Both the position numbers and the translations under genes were made by a program. Shown piece after piece: positions 43,728 to 52,232 of a stretch of DNA of 64,000 bases (within the stretch, counting starts at the first letter, position 1; each line of letters begins with the position of its first letter). The notes under the pieces were generated by a model. It ran no database searches and was not told where the DNA came from. It saw only the letters and a list, made by a program, of their open reading frames with translations. Source of the stretch: CAITSH01 sp025356665. Its GTDB lineage: Bacteria > Pseudomonadota > Gammaproteobacteria > Burkholderiales > SG8-39. The stretch covers positions 30,078 through 94,077 of the forward strand of contig JANXRV010000151.1 of NCBI GenBank assembly GCA_025356665.1, read 5' to 3'.

Positions 43728-45014
43728 TCAGGCACGGCGCACGTGGGCGGCGGTGAGTTCCCTGAGGTTTTTCACGCCCGTCTGCTGCATCGCCCCGTAG
43801 AGTTCGAGTCGCATCAATTCGAGCACGCGCTCCACGCCGGGCTGGCCGAATGCGCCCAGCCCCCACAAGTAGGGCCGTCCGACGCAGACCGCTTTGGCAC
43901 CCAGGGCGAGCGCCTTGATGATGTCGGTGCCGCGGCGTATGCCGCCGTCCATGAGAACCGGGATACGCCCGCCCACCGCCTCCACGATCTCGGGCAAGGC
44001 GTCGATGGTGGACCGCCCGCTGTCCTCACCGCGCCCGCCATGGTTGGAGACGATAAGCCCGTCGACGCCGTTCTCTACGCACAGCCTCGCATCCTCGTGG
44101 GTAAGAATGCCCTTGATGACGATTTTCATTTTTGTCGTGTCACGCAGGCGCTTGATGAAATCCCAGGTCATGTTGTTCGAATCCATTGCCTTCATCGCCG
44201 ACAGATCAATGCCGTCGTACATCGGCCTGCGCCTGGCGCGCCCGACCGCGCCGGGCTCGTGGCAGGTCTTGCAGTCACGCGTGTCCTCCTTGCGCAGGCG
44301 AAACAGCGTTTCCTGGTTGCGGCCGCCGAGGCGGTCCACCGTGACCTCCAACACCGGGCAACCGGCCGCCTCGACGCGTTTGACAATGGCGCGCGCAACG
44401 TCCCAGCTGGGCGAGGCGTAGAGCTGATACCAGATCGGTCCGCCGTAGGCCGCGGTGAGCTCCTCGATCGACTTGGTACCCGAGGTCGATAAGGTGTACA
44501 TGTGCTGGCCCGCCTTCGCCGCGCGCGCGACGGCAAGTTCGCCCTCGTTGTGAAAAAAACGGTTGCCTCCGGTCGGCGCGATGATGATGGGCGTGGCATG
44601 CCTGACGCCGAACAAATCCACCGACATGTCAACCTTGCTGACGTCATTGAGGCGGCGCGGCCGGATCTGAAACTTGAGGTAGCCCTCGCGGTTGGCGCGC
44701 AGCGTTACCTCGTCATCTATGCCCGAAGCCATGTAACCGAAGTGCGCCGGCGGCACGTTCTTGCGCGCCACTGGCTCGAAGTCAAACACGTTGATGGCGT
44801 CCTTGGGGTCGGTGATGAGCTGGTTCGGGTTGAACGGCGCCCAGATGGTGGGGTCCGGGTACCTTGATGGCAACTCCCCCGCCCAGGCGGCGAAGCCGGG
44901 CGAGGCCAGCAGCGGGCTGGCTGACAGCCACCTCAAAAACTGCCGGCGATGCCCGTCATGGTGTACGACCTGTTGCTGCGCATGCGATGCGGAAAACCGC
45001 TTGTACGATGACAT
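43728..45014 (-). CDS. FMN-dependent alpha-hydroxy-acid oxidase/dehydrogenase, Tat-exported, with CXXCH
   Basis: A 428-residue enzyme. The frame is open to 45338, but ATG 45014 behind GGGAGGAG starts a protein with a twin-arginine signal (HRRQFLRWLSASPLL, about 22-36). The FMN TIM barrel is clear: IIIAPTGGNRFFHNEGELAVARAA, WYQLYAS, VTVDRLGGRNQETLFR, VIKGILTHEDA, VSNHGGRGEDSGRSTIDALPEI and LMDGGIRRGTDIIKALALGA. Residues 248-252 are CKTCH, a heme c attachment motif, located in the loop after barrel strand 4. It should oxidise an L-2-hydroxy acid in the periplasm; the CXXCH could pass electrons to cytochromes or bind metal. Confidence 0.9.
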   Translation of the reverse strand: MSSYKRFSASHAQQQVVHHDGHRRQFLRWLSASPLLASPGFAAWAGELPSRYPDPTIWAPFNPNQLITDPKDAINVFDFEPVARKNVPPAHFGYMASGIDDEVTLRANREGYLKFQIRPRRLNDVSKVDMSVDLFGVRHATPIIIAPTGGNRFFHNEGELAVARAAKAGQHMYTLSTSGTKSIEELTAAYGGPIWYQLYASPSWDVARAIVKRVEAAGCPVLEVTVDRLGGRNQETLFRLRKEDTRDCKTCHEPGAVGRARRRPMYDGIDLSAMKAMDSNNMTWDFIKRLRDTTKMKIVIKGILTHEDARLCVENGVDGLIVSNHGGRGEDSGRSTIDALPEIVEAVGGRIPVLMDGGIRRGTDIIKALALGAKAVCVGRPYLWGLGAFGQPGVERVLELMRLELYGAMQQTGVKNLRELTAAHVRRA

Positions 45015-45030
45015 CTTTGCTCCTCCCTTT

Positions 45031-45078
45031 GTATTCCTGTATTCCTGTATTCCCGTATTCCCGTATTCCCGTATTACC
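45031..45078. repeat. 8-bp tandem repeat (GTATTCCT/GTATTCCC)
   Basis: Six units lie immediately upstream (minus-strand sense) of the ribosome site of the hydroxy-acid oxidase gene. Confidence 0.88.
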
Positions 45079-45243
45079 CGGCGCCCATGCTCTGAAGTTG
45101 GCGGGCTGCCGGGCAATCGAAATTGCATCCATCCTACACCTGTGCTACCAGCGTATAGTAGGCCTTCAGCACGGTTGCATGTCGCATCAAATAAAGCGAC
45201 AGCGCCGGCCGCCGCGCCCAACGCGGAAATAAAGGAGAGGCTC

Positions 45244-46248
45244 TTGTACGTCCTGAACCTATTGTCCGTGCTGCGGCGCGCGCCTGCGCCCGCGCTGTTT
45301 GCGGCGCTCGCGTTGATTGCCGGCGTCTCTTCCGTCACGGCGCAATCCGTCTATCCGGCGCGCACGGTGACCATGGTGGTGCCCTTTCCCCCGGGCGGCG
45401 GCACCGACACCGGCGCGCGCATCGTCGCGCAAAAGCTCACCGAGCGCTGGGGCCAGTCGGTGATTGTCGAGAACAAGGGCGGTGCCGGCGGCCTGATCGG
45501 CGTGGACTACGTCGCCAAGGCCAAGGCAGACGGCTACACCCTGCTGATGGGTAACCTGCAGACGCAGTCGGTCAATCCGTCCCTCTACAAAAAGATTCCC
45601 TACAACGCCGACACCGCCTTTAGCGCCATCACGCTGGTGGCTGAATTGCCGCTGGTACTGCTGGTCCATCCGTCGGTGGTGGCGAACAACCCGAAAGAAT
45701 TGATTGCGCTCGCCAAGGCCAAACCCGGCGAGCTCACCTACAGCAGTTCGGGCGCGGGCGGTTCGACCCACCTCGCCGCATCGCTGTTCGAAAACGCCAC
45801 CGGCGTGAAATTTGTGCACGTGCCCTACAAGGGCGGCGGGCCGGCGCTGCAGGACTTGATCGCCGGCCACGTCAACATGACCTTCCTGACGGTGCTCGAG
45901 AGCAGCGGCCACATCAAGGCCGGCAAGGTGCGGCCGCTAGCGGTGACCGGCGTGACGCGCTCACCCGCCCTGCCCGATATCGCCACGCTCACCGAGCGCG
46001 ACATTCCCGGCTACAACTCGATTTCCTGGATAGGCATGCTGGCACCCGCAGGCACGCCCAAAGACATCGTCGAAAAAATTTCCAAAGACGTGCGCGACAT
46101 CATCGCCCTGCCCGAGGTGCGCGAAAAACTCATCACCCAAGGTGCCACGCCCATGGGTACGACGGCGGCGCAGTTCCAGGCACTCATCGACACCGACCGC
46201 GCGCGCTACGCCAAAATCATCGCCGAAAAAGGCGTGTCCCTGGACTGA
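45244..46248 (+). CDS. Bug/TctC family tripartite tricarboxylate receptor
   Basis: A 334-residue receptor. The frame is open far upstream; TTG 45244 behind AAGGAGAGG gives a proper signal peptide (FAALALIAGVSSVTAQ) and is preferred. Signatures: YPARTVTMVVPFPPGGGTD, VIVENKGGAGG, ADGYTLLMGN and HVPYKGGGPALQDL. It is divergent from the hydroxy-acid oxidase and 49 bp upstream of a second Bug gene, so the two receptors form a pair. Confidence 0.92.
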   Translation: MYVLNLLSVLRRAPAPALFAALALIAGVSSVTAQSVYPARTVTMVVPFPPGGGTDTGARIVAQKLTERWGQSVIVENKGGAGGLIGVDYVAKAKADGYTLLMGNLQTQSVNPSLYKKIPYNADTAFSAITLVAELPLVLLVHPSVVANNPKELIALAKAKPGELTYSSSGAGGSTHLAASLFENATGVKFVHVPYKGGGPALQDLIAGHVNMTFLTVLESSGHIKAGKVRPLAVTGVTRSPALPDIATLTERDIPGYNSISWIGMLAPAGTPKDIVEKISKDVRDIIALPEVREKLITQGATPMGTTAAQFQALIDTDRARYAKIIAEKGVSLD

Positions 46249-46297
46249 AGCCCGACGGCAGCGCGACACAGCACAAAAAATACCTGAGGAGACGCTG

Positions 46298-47302
46298 ATG
46301 AAATACCCCACCGCCCTGCCATCGCGCTGCCGTGCGATCACCGCCTTGTTCTTGCTCGGCGCGGCGCCGCTGTTCACATCATCCTTCGCCCAGGCCCAGG
46401 CGCAGACTTATCCGAACAAGCCCATTCGCATCGTCGTGCCCTTTTCGCAGGGCGGTGCCATCGACCTCATCGCGCGCCTCACCGGCCAGAAACTCTCCGA
46501 GGCATGGGGACAAGCGGTGGTGATTGAAAACAAGACCGGCGCCTCGGGCATGATAGGCACGGATTTTGTCGCCAAGAGCGCGCCCGACGGCTACAACATC
46601 GTCATGGTGCCGAGCAGCCAGGCGATCAACCCGAGCATGTTCAAGAAGCTGCCCTACGACACGGTCAAGGACTTCGAGCCGGTACTGCTCACCCACCAGG
46701 TGCCGCTAATGCTGGTGGTCTCGCCGACGCTGCCGGTAAAGAACGTGCCGGAACTCATCGCCTACGCCAAAGCTAATCCGGGCAAGCTGTCCTTCGCCTC
46801 CAGCGGCCCGGGCGGCGCACCGCACATGTCCGGGGAGTTGTTCAAATCCATGGCCGGCCTCGACATGACGCACATTCCCTACAAGGGCAGCACCGCGGCC
46901 CACCCCGACCTGCTGTCGGGGCGCGTCGCCATCATGTTCGACACCGTCACCGCGGTCACCGCCCACGTCAGGTCGGGCGCACTGCGCGGCCTTGCCCTCA
47001 CCACGGCCAAACGCACCGCATCCTTCCCCGACATGCCAACCATGATGGAAGCGGGTGTCGCCGGCTATGAAACAAGCACCTGGGGCGGTTTTCTCGCCCC
47101 TGCGGGCACGCCCAGGGCGATCATCGACAAGCTCAACGCCGAAATGAACAAGGCCCTCGCCGCACCCGACGTGCGCGCCAAACTTAGCGCGGCCGGTATC
47201 GATGTCGCCGGCGGCACGCCGCAGCAATTCGGCGAGTACATCAAATCGGAAATGGTGAAGTGGGCCAAGGTGGCCAAAGACGCTGGCGTCGTTCCAGAAT
47301 AA
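46298..47302 (+). CDS. Bug/TctC family receptor whose 3' end is tandemly repeated
   Basis: A 334-residue receptor. ATG 46298 follows GAGGAGAC; the open frame upstream overlaps the previous gene and is not used. The signal peptide ends SFAQAQ. Signatures: YPNKPIRIVVPFSQGGAID, VIENKTGASGMIG, PDGYNIVMV and HIPYKGSTAAHPDL. The final 24 bp encode DAGVVPE plus TAA and are repeated three more times behind the stop. An RraA-like gene follows. Confidence 0.92.
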   Translation: MKYPTALPSRCRAITALFLLGAAPLFTSSFAQAQAQTYPNKPIRIVVPFSQGGAIDLIARLTGQKLSEAWGQAVVIENKTGASGMIGTDFVAKSAPDGYNIVMVPSSQAINPSMFKKLPYDTVKDFEPVLLTHQVPLMLVVSPTLPVKNVPELIAYAKANPGKLSFASSGPGGAPHMSGELFKSMAGLDMTHIPYKGSTAAHPDLLSGRVAIMFDTVTAVTAHVRSGALRGLALTTAKRTASFPDMPTMMEAGVAGYETSTWGGFLAPAGTPRAIIDKLNAEMNKALAAPDVRAKLSAAGIDVAGGTPQQFGEYIKSEMVKWAKVAKDAGVVPE

Positions 47303-47374
47303 GACGCTGGCGTCGTTCCAGAATAGGGCGCTGGCGTCGTCCCAGAGTAGAACGCCGGCGTCGTTCCCGAATAG
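47279..47374 (+). repeat. 24-bp tandem repeat duplicating the last codons and stop of a Bug gene
   Basis: Units at 47279-47302, 47303-47326, 47327-47350 and 47351-47374. In the gene's frame they read DAGVVPE-TAA, DAGVVPE-TAG, GAGVVPE-TAG and NAGVVPE-TAG. The substitutions between units include several third-position changes that leave the residue unchanged. Confidence 0.95.
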
Positions 47375-47384
47375 AAAATATCTC

Positions 47385-48101
47385 ATGCCACTCTCAAAAC
47401 AAACCCGCGCCCTGCTGGGCGGCTGCTCCAGCGCCACGCTGTCGACGCAATTGTTCAAGCGCGGCCTGCGCAACCAGACCATGCAGGGCATCGCGCGCAT
47501 CACCCCGGACGCGCCGACCCTGGTCGGCGAGGCATTTACGCTGCGCAACATCCCGGCGCGCGAGGACCTCGACCACATCGGCGTGTATGAAGACCCGGAA
47601 CACCCGCAGAGGAAGGCGGTGGAAAGCATTCCGCCCGGTTGCGTGCTGGTGATCGACTGCCGCGGCGATGCGCGCGCCGCCTCGGCCGGCGCCATCCTGT
47701 TAAAACGCCTGGAAGTGCGCGGCGCCGCCGGCATGGTCTCGGACGGCGGCCTGCGCGACAGCCCCGATGCGGCAAAGGAAACCTTCCCGGTGTATTGCAA
47801 GTCACCGGCCGCGGCGATCAGCCTCATCCACCACCACGCGGTGGACATCAACCTGCCCATCGCCTGCGCCGGCGTGGCGGTCTATCCGGGCGATGTCATT
47901 GTCGGCGACGGCGAGGCGGTGGTGGTCATCCCGCAGCACCTCGCCGACGAGGTGGCGCGCGACGCCTTTGAGCAGGAGCGCATGGAGCGCTTCGTCCACG
48001 CCGAAATCGCCGCCGGCCGGCCGCTGCCGGGAACCTATCCGCCCAACGACGCGACACGCGCGCGTTACGAAGAATGGAAACGCAAGCATCCGAACGGCTG
48101 A
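47385..48101 (+). CDS. RraA/HMG-aldolase family protein
   Basis: A 238-residue protein of the RraA-like superfamily. VLVIDCRGDARAASAGAILLKRLEVRGAAGMVSDGGLRD contains the usual G-x-x-x-A and DGGxRD motif of RraA and of 4-hydroxy-4-methyl-2-oxoglutarate/4-carboxy-4-hydroxy-2-oxoadipate aldolases, where the Arg and Asp bind substrate and Mg. In catabolic settings the aldolase function (splitting a 2-oxo acid into pyruvate and another acid) is more likely than RNase E control. ATG 47385 starts 10 bp after the repeat array, with no good ribosome site. Confidence 0.82.
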   Translation: MPLSKQTRALLGGCSSATLSTQLFKRGLRNQTMQGIARITPDAPTLVGEAFTLRNIPAREDLDHIGVYEDPEHPQRKAVESIPPGCVLVIDCRGDARAASAGAILLKRLEVRGAAGMVSDGGLRDSPDAAKETFPVYCKSPAAAISLIHHHAVDINLPIACAGVAVYPGDVIVGDGEAVVVIPQHLADEVARDAFEQERMERFVHAEIAAGRPLPGTYPPNDATRARYEEWKRKHPNG

Positions 48102-48185
48102 ACCGCATCACCGATTTTCCAGAAGTCCGCTTTTCACAGTATCCGAACACCACATAAAAAAGTCCCACCACCAAGGAGAGAGAGC

Positions 48186-49241
48186 ATGCAAGCAAAATCT
48201 GTTGATTCAAGGCGCAGTTTCCTGAAAGTCGCCGCAGGTGCCGGTCTCACGGCAATCAGTGGCGCCGCCGGCGCGCAGTCTTTTGAGTTCAAGCCCAACC
48301 AGCGCTACCCCGACGCCGCGGTGCAGATTCTCGACCCGAGCTTTGGCAAGTACCGTATTTACAGCAGCAGCGTCGAGCAGCTGGCGAGCGGCATGCGTTG
48401 GGCCGAGGGGCCGGTCTACTTCCCGGCCGGCCGCTACCTGCTGATGAGCGACATCCCGAACAACCGCATCATGAAATACGACGAAACCAACGGCGCGTTC
48501 AGCGTGTTCCGCGACAACGCCAACTTCGCCAACGGCAACACGCGCGACCGCCAGGGCCGCCTCGTCACCTGCGAGCATTCGGTCACGCGCCGCATCACGC
48601 GCACCGAGCACAACGGCAAGATCACGGTGCTGGCCGACAGTTTCGAGGGCAAGCGGCTCAACGCGCCCAACGACATCGTCGTCAAATCGGACGATTCGAT
48701 CTGGTTTACCGATCCGATTTTCGGCATCAACGGCGAATGGGAGGGCGCGCGCGCCAAGCCCGAGCAGGCCAACACCAACGTCTTTCGCCTCGGCAGCGAC
48801 GGCAAACTGACGGCGATGATCACCGATCTGGTCAACCCCAACGGCCTGGCGTTCTCACCCGACGAGAAAAAACTTTATGTCGTCGAATGGAAGGGCACGC
48901 CCAGCCGCAGCATCTGGGGCTACGATGTCGCCGCCAACGGCAGCCTGTCGGGCAAGACCAAGGTGATCGACGCCAACGGACCGGGCGCGCTGGACGGGTT
49001 CAGGGTCGATACCGAGGGCAACCTGTGGTGCGGCTGGGGCAGCAACGGCTCGCCCCAGGGCAAGCCCGAGGAACTGGACGGCGTGATGGTGTTCAACCCG
49101 CAGGGCAAGGCCATCGCCCACATCCGCCTGCCCGAGCGCTGTGCCAACCTGACTTTCGGCGGCCCGAAAAACAACCGCCTGTACATGACCGCCAGTCACT
49201 CTCTGTACGCACTCTATGTCGAGGCGCACGGCGCCGCCTGA
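48186..49241 (+). CDS. SMP-30/gluconolactonase family lactonase, Tat-exported
   Basis: A 351-residue six-bladed beta-propeller. ATG 48186 follows AGGAGAGAG. The Tat signal is SRRSFLKVAAGAGLTAISG (about 8-26). Metal ligands of the family are apparent: Glu in RWAEGPVYF, Asn in RLNAPNDIVV and Asp in LDGFRVDTEGN. It should hydrolyse a sugar or other lactone in the periplasm. It shares strand and spacing with the RraA-like gene (84 bp) and may act in one pathway. Confidence 0.9.
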   Translation: MQAKSVDSRRSFLKVAAGAGLTAISGAAGAQSFEFKPNQRYPDAAVQILDPSFGKYRIYSSSVEQLASGMRWAEGPVYFPAGRYLLMSDIPNNRIMKYDETNGAFSVFRDNANFANGNTRDRQGRLVTCEHSVTRRITRTEHNGKITVLADSFEGKRLNAPNDIVVKSDDSIWFTDPIFGINGEWEGARAKPEQANTNVFRLGSDGKLTAMITDLVNPNGLAFSPDEKKLYVVEWKGTPSRSIWGYDVAANGSLSGKTKVIDANGPGALDGFRVDTEGNLWCGWGSNGSPQGKPEELDGVMVFNPQGKAIAHIRLPERCANLTFGGPKNNRLYMTASHSLYALYVEAHGAA

Positions 49242-49250
49242 CCGTGCAAT

Positions 49251-49282
49251 ACGCTACCGAGCGGCGTGAGCCGGCCGGTAGC
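49251..49282. terminator. Hairpin between convergent genes
   Basis: GCTACCG pairs with CGGTAGC across a GC-rich loop, between the lactonase gene (+) and the small membrane protein gene (-). The stem is only 7 bp, so strength is uncertain. Confidence 0.35.
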
Positions 49283-49305
49283 GCCCTGCTGTTCTTTGCT
49301 CTACT

Positions 49306-49533
49306 TTACTGCCCGTCTTTTTTTTCTTCCGGATCCTTCTGCTTTTTCATCATCCACACCACAACGATGCAAAAGCCGAGGAACAGCACACCGAAAATGA
49401 TCCCGCCGATCGGCCCCACCGATTGCAGGTTCTCCGGCTCCGCTGTGATGGCATGAGCCTGCGCGGCAAGCAGTGACAAGGACGCGACGGCGGCGAGATT
49501 CGATGCGGCGGCGAAATGGCGTTTGAGGTTCAT
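49306..49533 (-). CDS. Small membrane protein of unknown function
   Basis: A 75-residue protein. ATG 49533 behind AAAGGAG is preferred over the longer frame from 49575. A signal-like N-terminus (SNLAAVASLSLLAAQAHA) is followed by one transmembrane helix (GPIGGIIFGVLFLGFCIVVVWMM) and a short charged tail (KKQKDPEEKKDGQ). The two hydrophobic segments suggest a processed single-pass protein with a cytoplasmic tail. No family recognised. Confidence 0.65.
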   Translation of the reverse strand: MNLKRHFAAASNLAAVASLSLLAAQAHAITAEPENLQSVGPIGGIIFGVLFLGFCIVVVWMMKKQKDPEEKKDGQ

Positions 49534-49913
49534 GCTGGCTCCTTTGCGGAAACGGCGCTCTGTTTGCTGCGGCACGGTCGAAACAAACCTCCCGATCGTC
49601 GCGTCCCGAGCGCGTGGGACGCGCCACCAATATGGCAGGCCAAGCTGTCTTTAATCTGTCGGTAATCTGTCGGCAGCCTGTCGCTGCGCTAGCGCCGCGC
49701 CCCTCTCCATACCGCAGACCACCCCGGCCTCGCCGGGCGATGCGCCCAAAACGCCCGCCAGTCGGGTCTTTCCAGCGTATGCCACAAGACCGACGAGTGC
49801 CATGCGGCGAATATGCTAGCCTGCGCGCTACGGTTAATTGACCGCGGCGGCACACTCGTTTTTGCGCGCACAACACCAACGGGCGCAAACATGCGCCCAC
49901 AAGGAGAAGAAAC
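49534..49913. other. Divergent intergenic region with an 11-bp triplicate repeat
   Basis: The gap separates the small membrane protein gene (-) from the amidohydrolase gene (+). Three units of TTAATCTGTCG/GTAATCTGTCG/GCAGCCTGTCG type lie at 49651-49683. No gene is seen. Confidence 0.6.
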
Positions 49914-51341
49914 ATGGAATCGATCGCATCGGGACGACGTAAATTCATGCTCGGCGGGGCCGCCTTCGGTGCGCTGGGCGTTTCCGGTTGTGCCAGCCTT
50001 TCGGGCACCACCACCGGCGGGCGACTGCCGGCGCAAGACGAGTTCATCATCAAAAACGCCTTCGTCATGACCATGGACGCGGCCGGCGACCTGCCCGGTG
50101 CCGATGTACATGTGCGCAACGGAGCGATCGTCGCGGTGGGCCGCGGCATCGATGCGCCCGGTGCGCAGAGCATCGACGGGCGCGGCATGATCGTGCTGCC
50201 GGGCCTCATTGAGACGCACTGGCATATGTGGAACACGCTCATGCGCAGCATGTCAGGTGACAAGCCCGAACACGGCTACTTCCCGACGGCGCGCAACCTG
50301 GGCATCGCCTATGTCGCCGACGATATGTACCAGGGCACGCGCCTTGCGGCGGCAGAGGCCATCAACTCGGGCATCACCTTCGTGCACGACTGGTGCCACA
50401 ACATCCGCGGCCCCGAATATGCCGAGGCCAACCTGCGCGCACTGCGCGAGGCGGGCATACGCGCGCGCTTCTCCTACGGCTCGGCCCAAGGCTACGCCAA
50501 CGACAAGCCCATAGACAGCGCCGACATCGCGCGACTGCAGCGCGACTGGCAGAATTATTCCAACGGCAACCTGCTGCAACTGGGGCTGGCCTGGCGCGGC
50601 ATGTCCACGGGCGGCACCGGCACGGTCGCCGCAGCCGCCTACCAGCAGGACTTTGACGCGGCGCGGCGCATGGACATCCCCATTTCCGTGCACGCCAACA
50701 ACTCGCGCGCCAGCGCCGGCACCATTGCCCGCCTGGCGCAGGGCAGGTTCCTTGGCAAGGACGTGCAGGTGATACACGCCAACTGGGTTTCGCCGGAGGA
50801 GGTGCGCGCCCTGGCCGAATCGGGCGCGTCGGTGAGCCTCTCGCCCTTCACTGAAATGCGCATCGGCTTCGGCTTTCCGCAGACCGGCGTATTCCTCGAT
50901 GCAAAAATCCCCGTCGGCCTTTCCGTCGACACGACCGCACTTTCGGGCAACGCCGACATGTTCGCCATCATGAAGGCCATCCAGAACGTCGAAAACTCCC
51001 GCGCTGAAAAAGAATTCACCCTGCCGGCGCGCCGCGTGCTGGAACTGGCGACGATAGAGGGCGCCCGCAGCATGGGCATCGCCGAGCGCACCGGCTCGCT
51101 GGTGCCGGGCAAGCGCGCCGACCTCATCATGGTCAACACACGCGCAGTCAACATGGGCGTATTCACCGAACCATCGCACATGCTGGTCGAGGCGGCACAA
51201 GCGTCGAACGTCGACACGGTGGTGGTGGACGGGCGCATCCTCAAGCGTGAGGGCAGGCTTACCGCCGTCAATGTGGGGCAGCTGCTCGACCAATCGGCCG
51301 GCGCGCTGGCCGGGGTGCGCAAACGCGCCAACTGGTGGTAG
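49914..51341 (+). CDS. Amidohydrolase family lipoprotein (TRZ/ATZ-like), probable Tat export
   Basis: A 475-residue metal-dependent hydrolase. ATG 49914 follows AAGGAGAAG. The N-terminus has GRRKFMLGG (7-15) and a lipobox VSGC with Cys26, so it may be exported by Tat and lipidated. The composite domain begins FIIKNAFVMTMD; metal ligands are in LIETHWHMW, SVHANNS, VIHANWV and LSVDTTAL, and the late GKRADLIMVNT is typical of subtype III amidohydrolases. It may deaminate or dechlorinate a heterocycle, or open a cyclic amide. Confidence 0.87.
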   Translation: MESIASGRRKFMLGGAAFGALGVSGCASLSGTTTGGRLPAQDEFIIKNAFVMTMDAAGDLPGADVHVRNGAIVAVGRGIDAPGAQSIDGRGMIVLPGLIETHWHMWNTLMRSMSGDKPEHGYFPTARNLGIAYVADDMYQGTRLAAAEAINSGITFVHDWCHNIRGPEYAEANLRALREAGIRARFSYGSAQGYANDKPIDSADIARLQRDWQNYSNGNLLQLGLAWRGMSTGGTGTVAAAAYQQDFDAARRMDIPISVHANNSRASAGTIARLAQGRFLGKDVQVIHANWVSPEEVRALAESGASVSLSPFTEMRIGFGFPQTGVFLDAKIPVGLSVDTTALSGNADMFAIMKAIQNVENSRAEKEFTLPARRVLELATIEGARSMGIAERTGSLVPGKRADLIMVNTRAVNMGVFTEPSHMLVEAAQASNVDTVVVDGRILKREGRLTAVNVGQLLDQSAGALAGVRKRANWW

Positions 51342-51470
51342 ATGCGAACAGGGCAAAACCGGCGCGCACGTCGTTCGCCCCTCTTCCCTCTTCCCTCGTC
51401 CCGCGCCCCTCGACACCCGGCGAACGACGAACGACGCCCACATCCTGTATCGTGACGGGGTTTGACAGGC

Positions 51471-52148
51471 ATGGGTCGCAGCAAACCAGCACCCCATCCA
51501 GACCATCAGCGACCAGTCAACGCATCCCGCCGCAAACAGAACCCGCAGACACCTGACATGCCAGACAAACCCGCACCGGCGCCAGAAGCCCTCAACCTCG
51601 ATTTCACCGGGGTGTTTAATCTGAAGGAACTCAAGCGCGAGCCGCCTCCACCGCCCGCGCCCAAGCCACGTCCGATTCCGCCGGAGTTTCTTGTCGGCGC
51701 CAGGTCACTGGCCAAGGACAATTTCTTCGTCAACATGACGCGTCCGCGTCCACCCCGCACCGTTGATCCGAGCAAGACCACCATTCTGCTGGTCGAAGAT
51801 GACGCCGCAACCCGCAACGTCCTTAGCCTCGTCCTGCAGCGCAGCGCGGGTTACCAGATCCGCCAGGCCGGCGACGTGGACAGCTTTATCGCAGCGCTGC
51901 AAAAGCGTCCGTTGCCCGATGTCATCATCCTCGACCTTGAACTGCCGGGCAATATCAGCGGCTTCAAGATCCTGACCAAGATCCGCGCCCACCCGACGAT
52001 TCGCAGCATGCCGGTGATTATTTTTTCCGGCCATGCCGATCCCAAGGATTTGCAGATGGCCATCGGCCTGGGTGCAGACGCCTACCTGTCCAAACCGGCG
52101 AAAGTCGAGGCCATACTCGCGGCGGTAAAGGGTGTGCTCGGCGGCTGA
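51471..52148 (+). CDS. Response regulator receiver-domain protein with Pro-rich N-terminus
   Basis: About 225 residues from ATG 51471; TTG 51462 and ATG 51558 are other possible starts, and none has a clear ribosome site. The first 95 residues are disordered with a PPPPPAPKPRPIPP stretch. The receiver domain covers the rest: acidic pair in ILLVEDDAATRNVL, phospho-acceptor Asp in VIILDLELPG, and Lys in AYLSKPAKVE. No output domain and no kinase nearby, so it probably acts through protein contact. Confidence 0.82.
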   Translation: MGRSKPAPHPDHQRPVNASRRKQNPQTPDMPDKPAPAPEALNLDFTGVFNLKELKREPPPPPAPKPRPIPPEFLVGARSLAKDNFFVNMTRPRPPRTVDPSKTTILLVEDDAATRNVLSLVLQRSAGYQIRQAGDVDSFIAALQKRPLPDVIILDLELPGNISGFKILTKIRAHPTIRSMPVIIFSGHADPKDLQMAIGLGADAYLSKPAKVEAILAAVKGVLGG

Positions 52149-52232
52149 AGTCGGCCTTTGGATAGATGAGCTTGGCGCGAGGCCGCTGCAGGCGATCGGG
52201 CGTGGTGCCTGAGCAGGGCAGACTGGCCGCCC

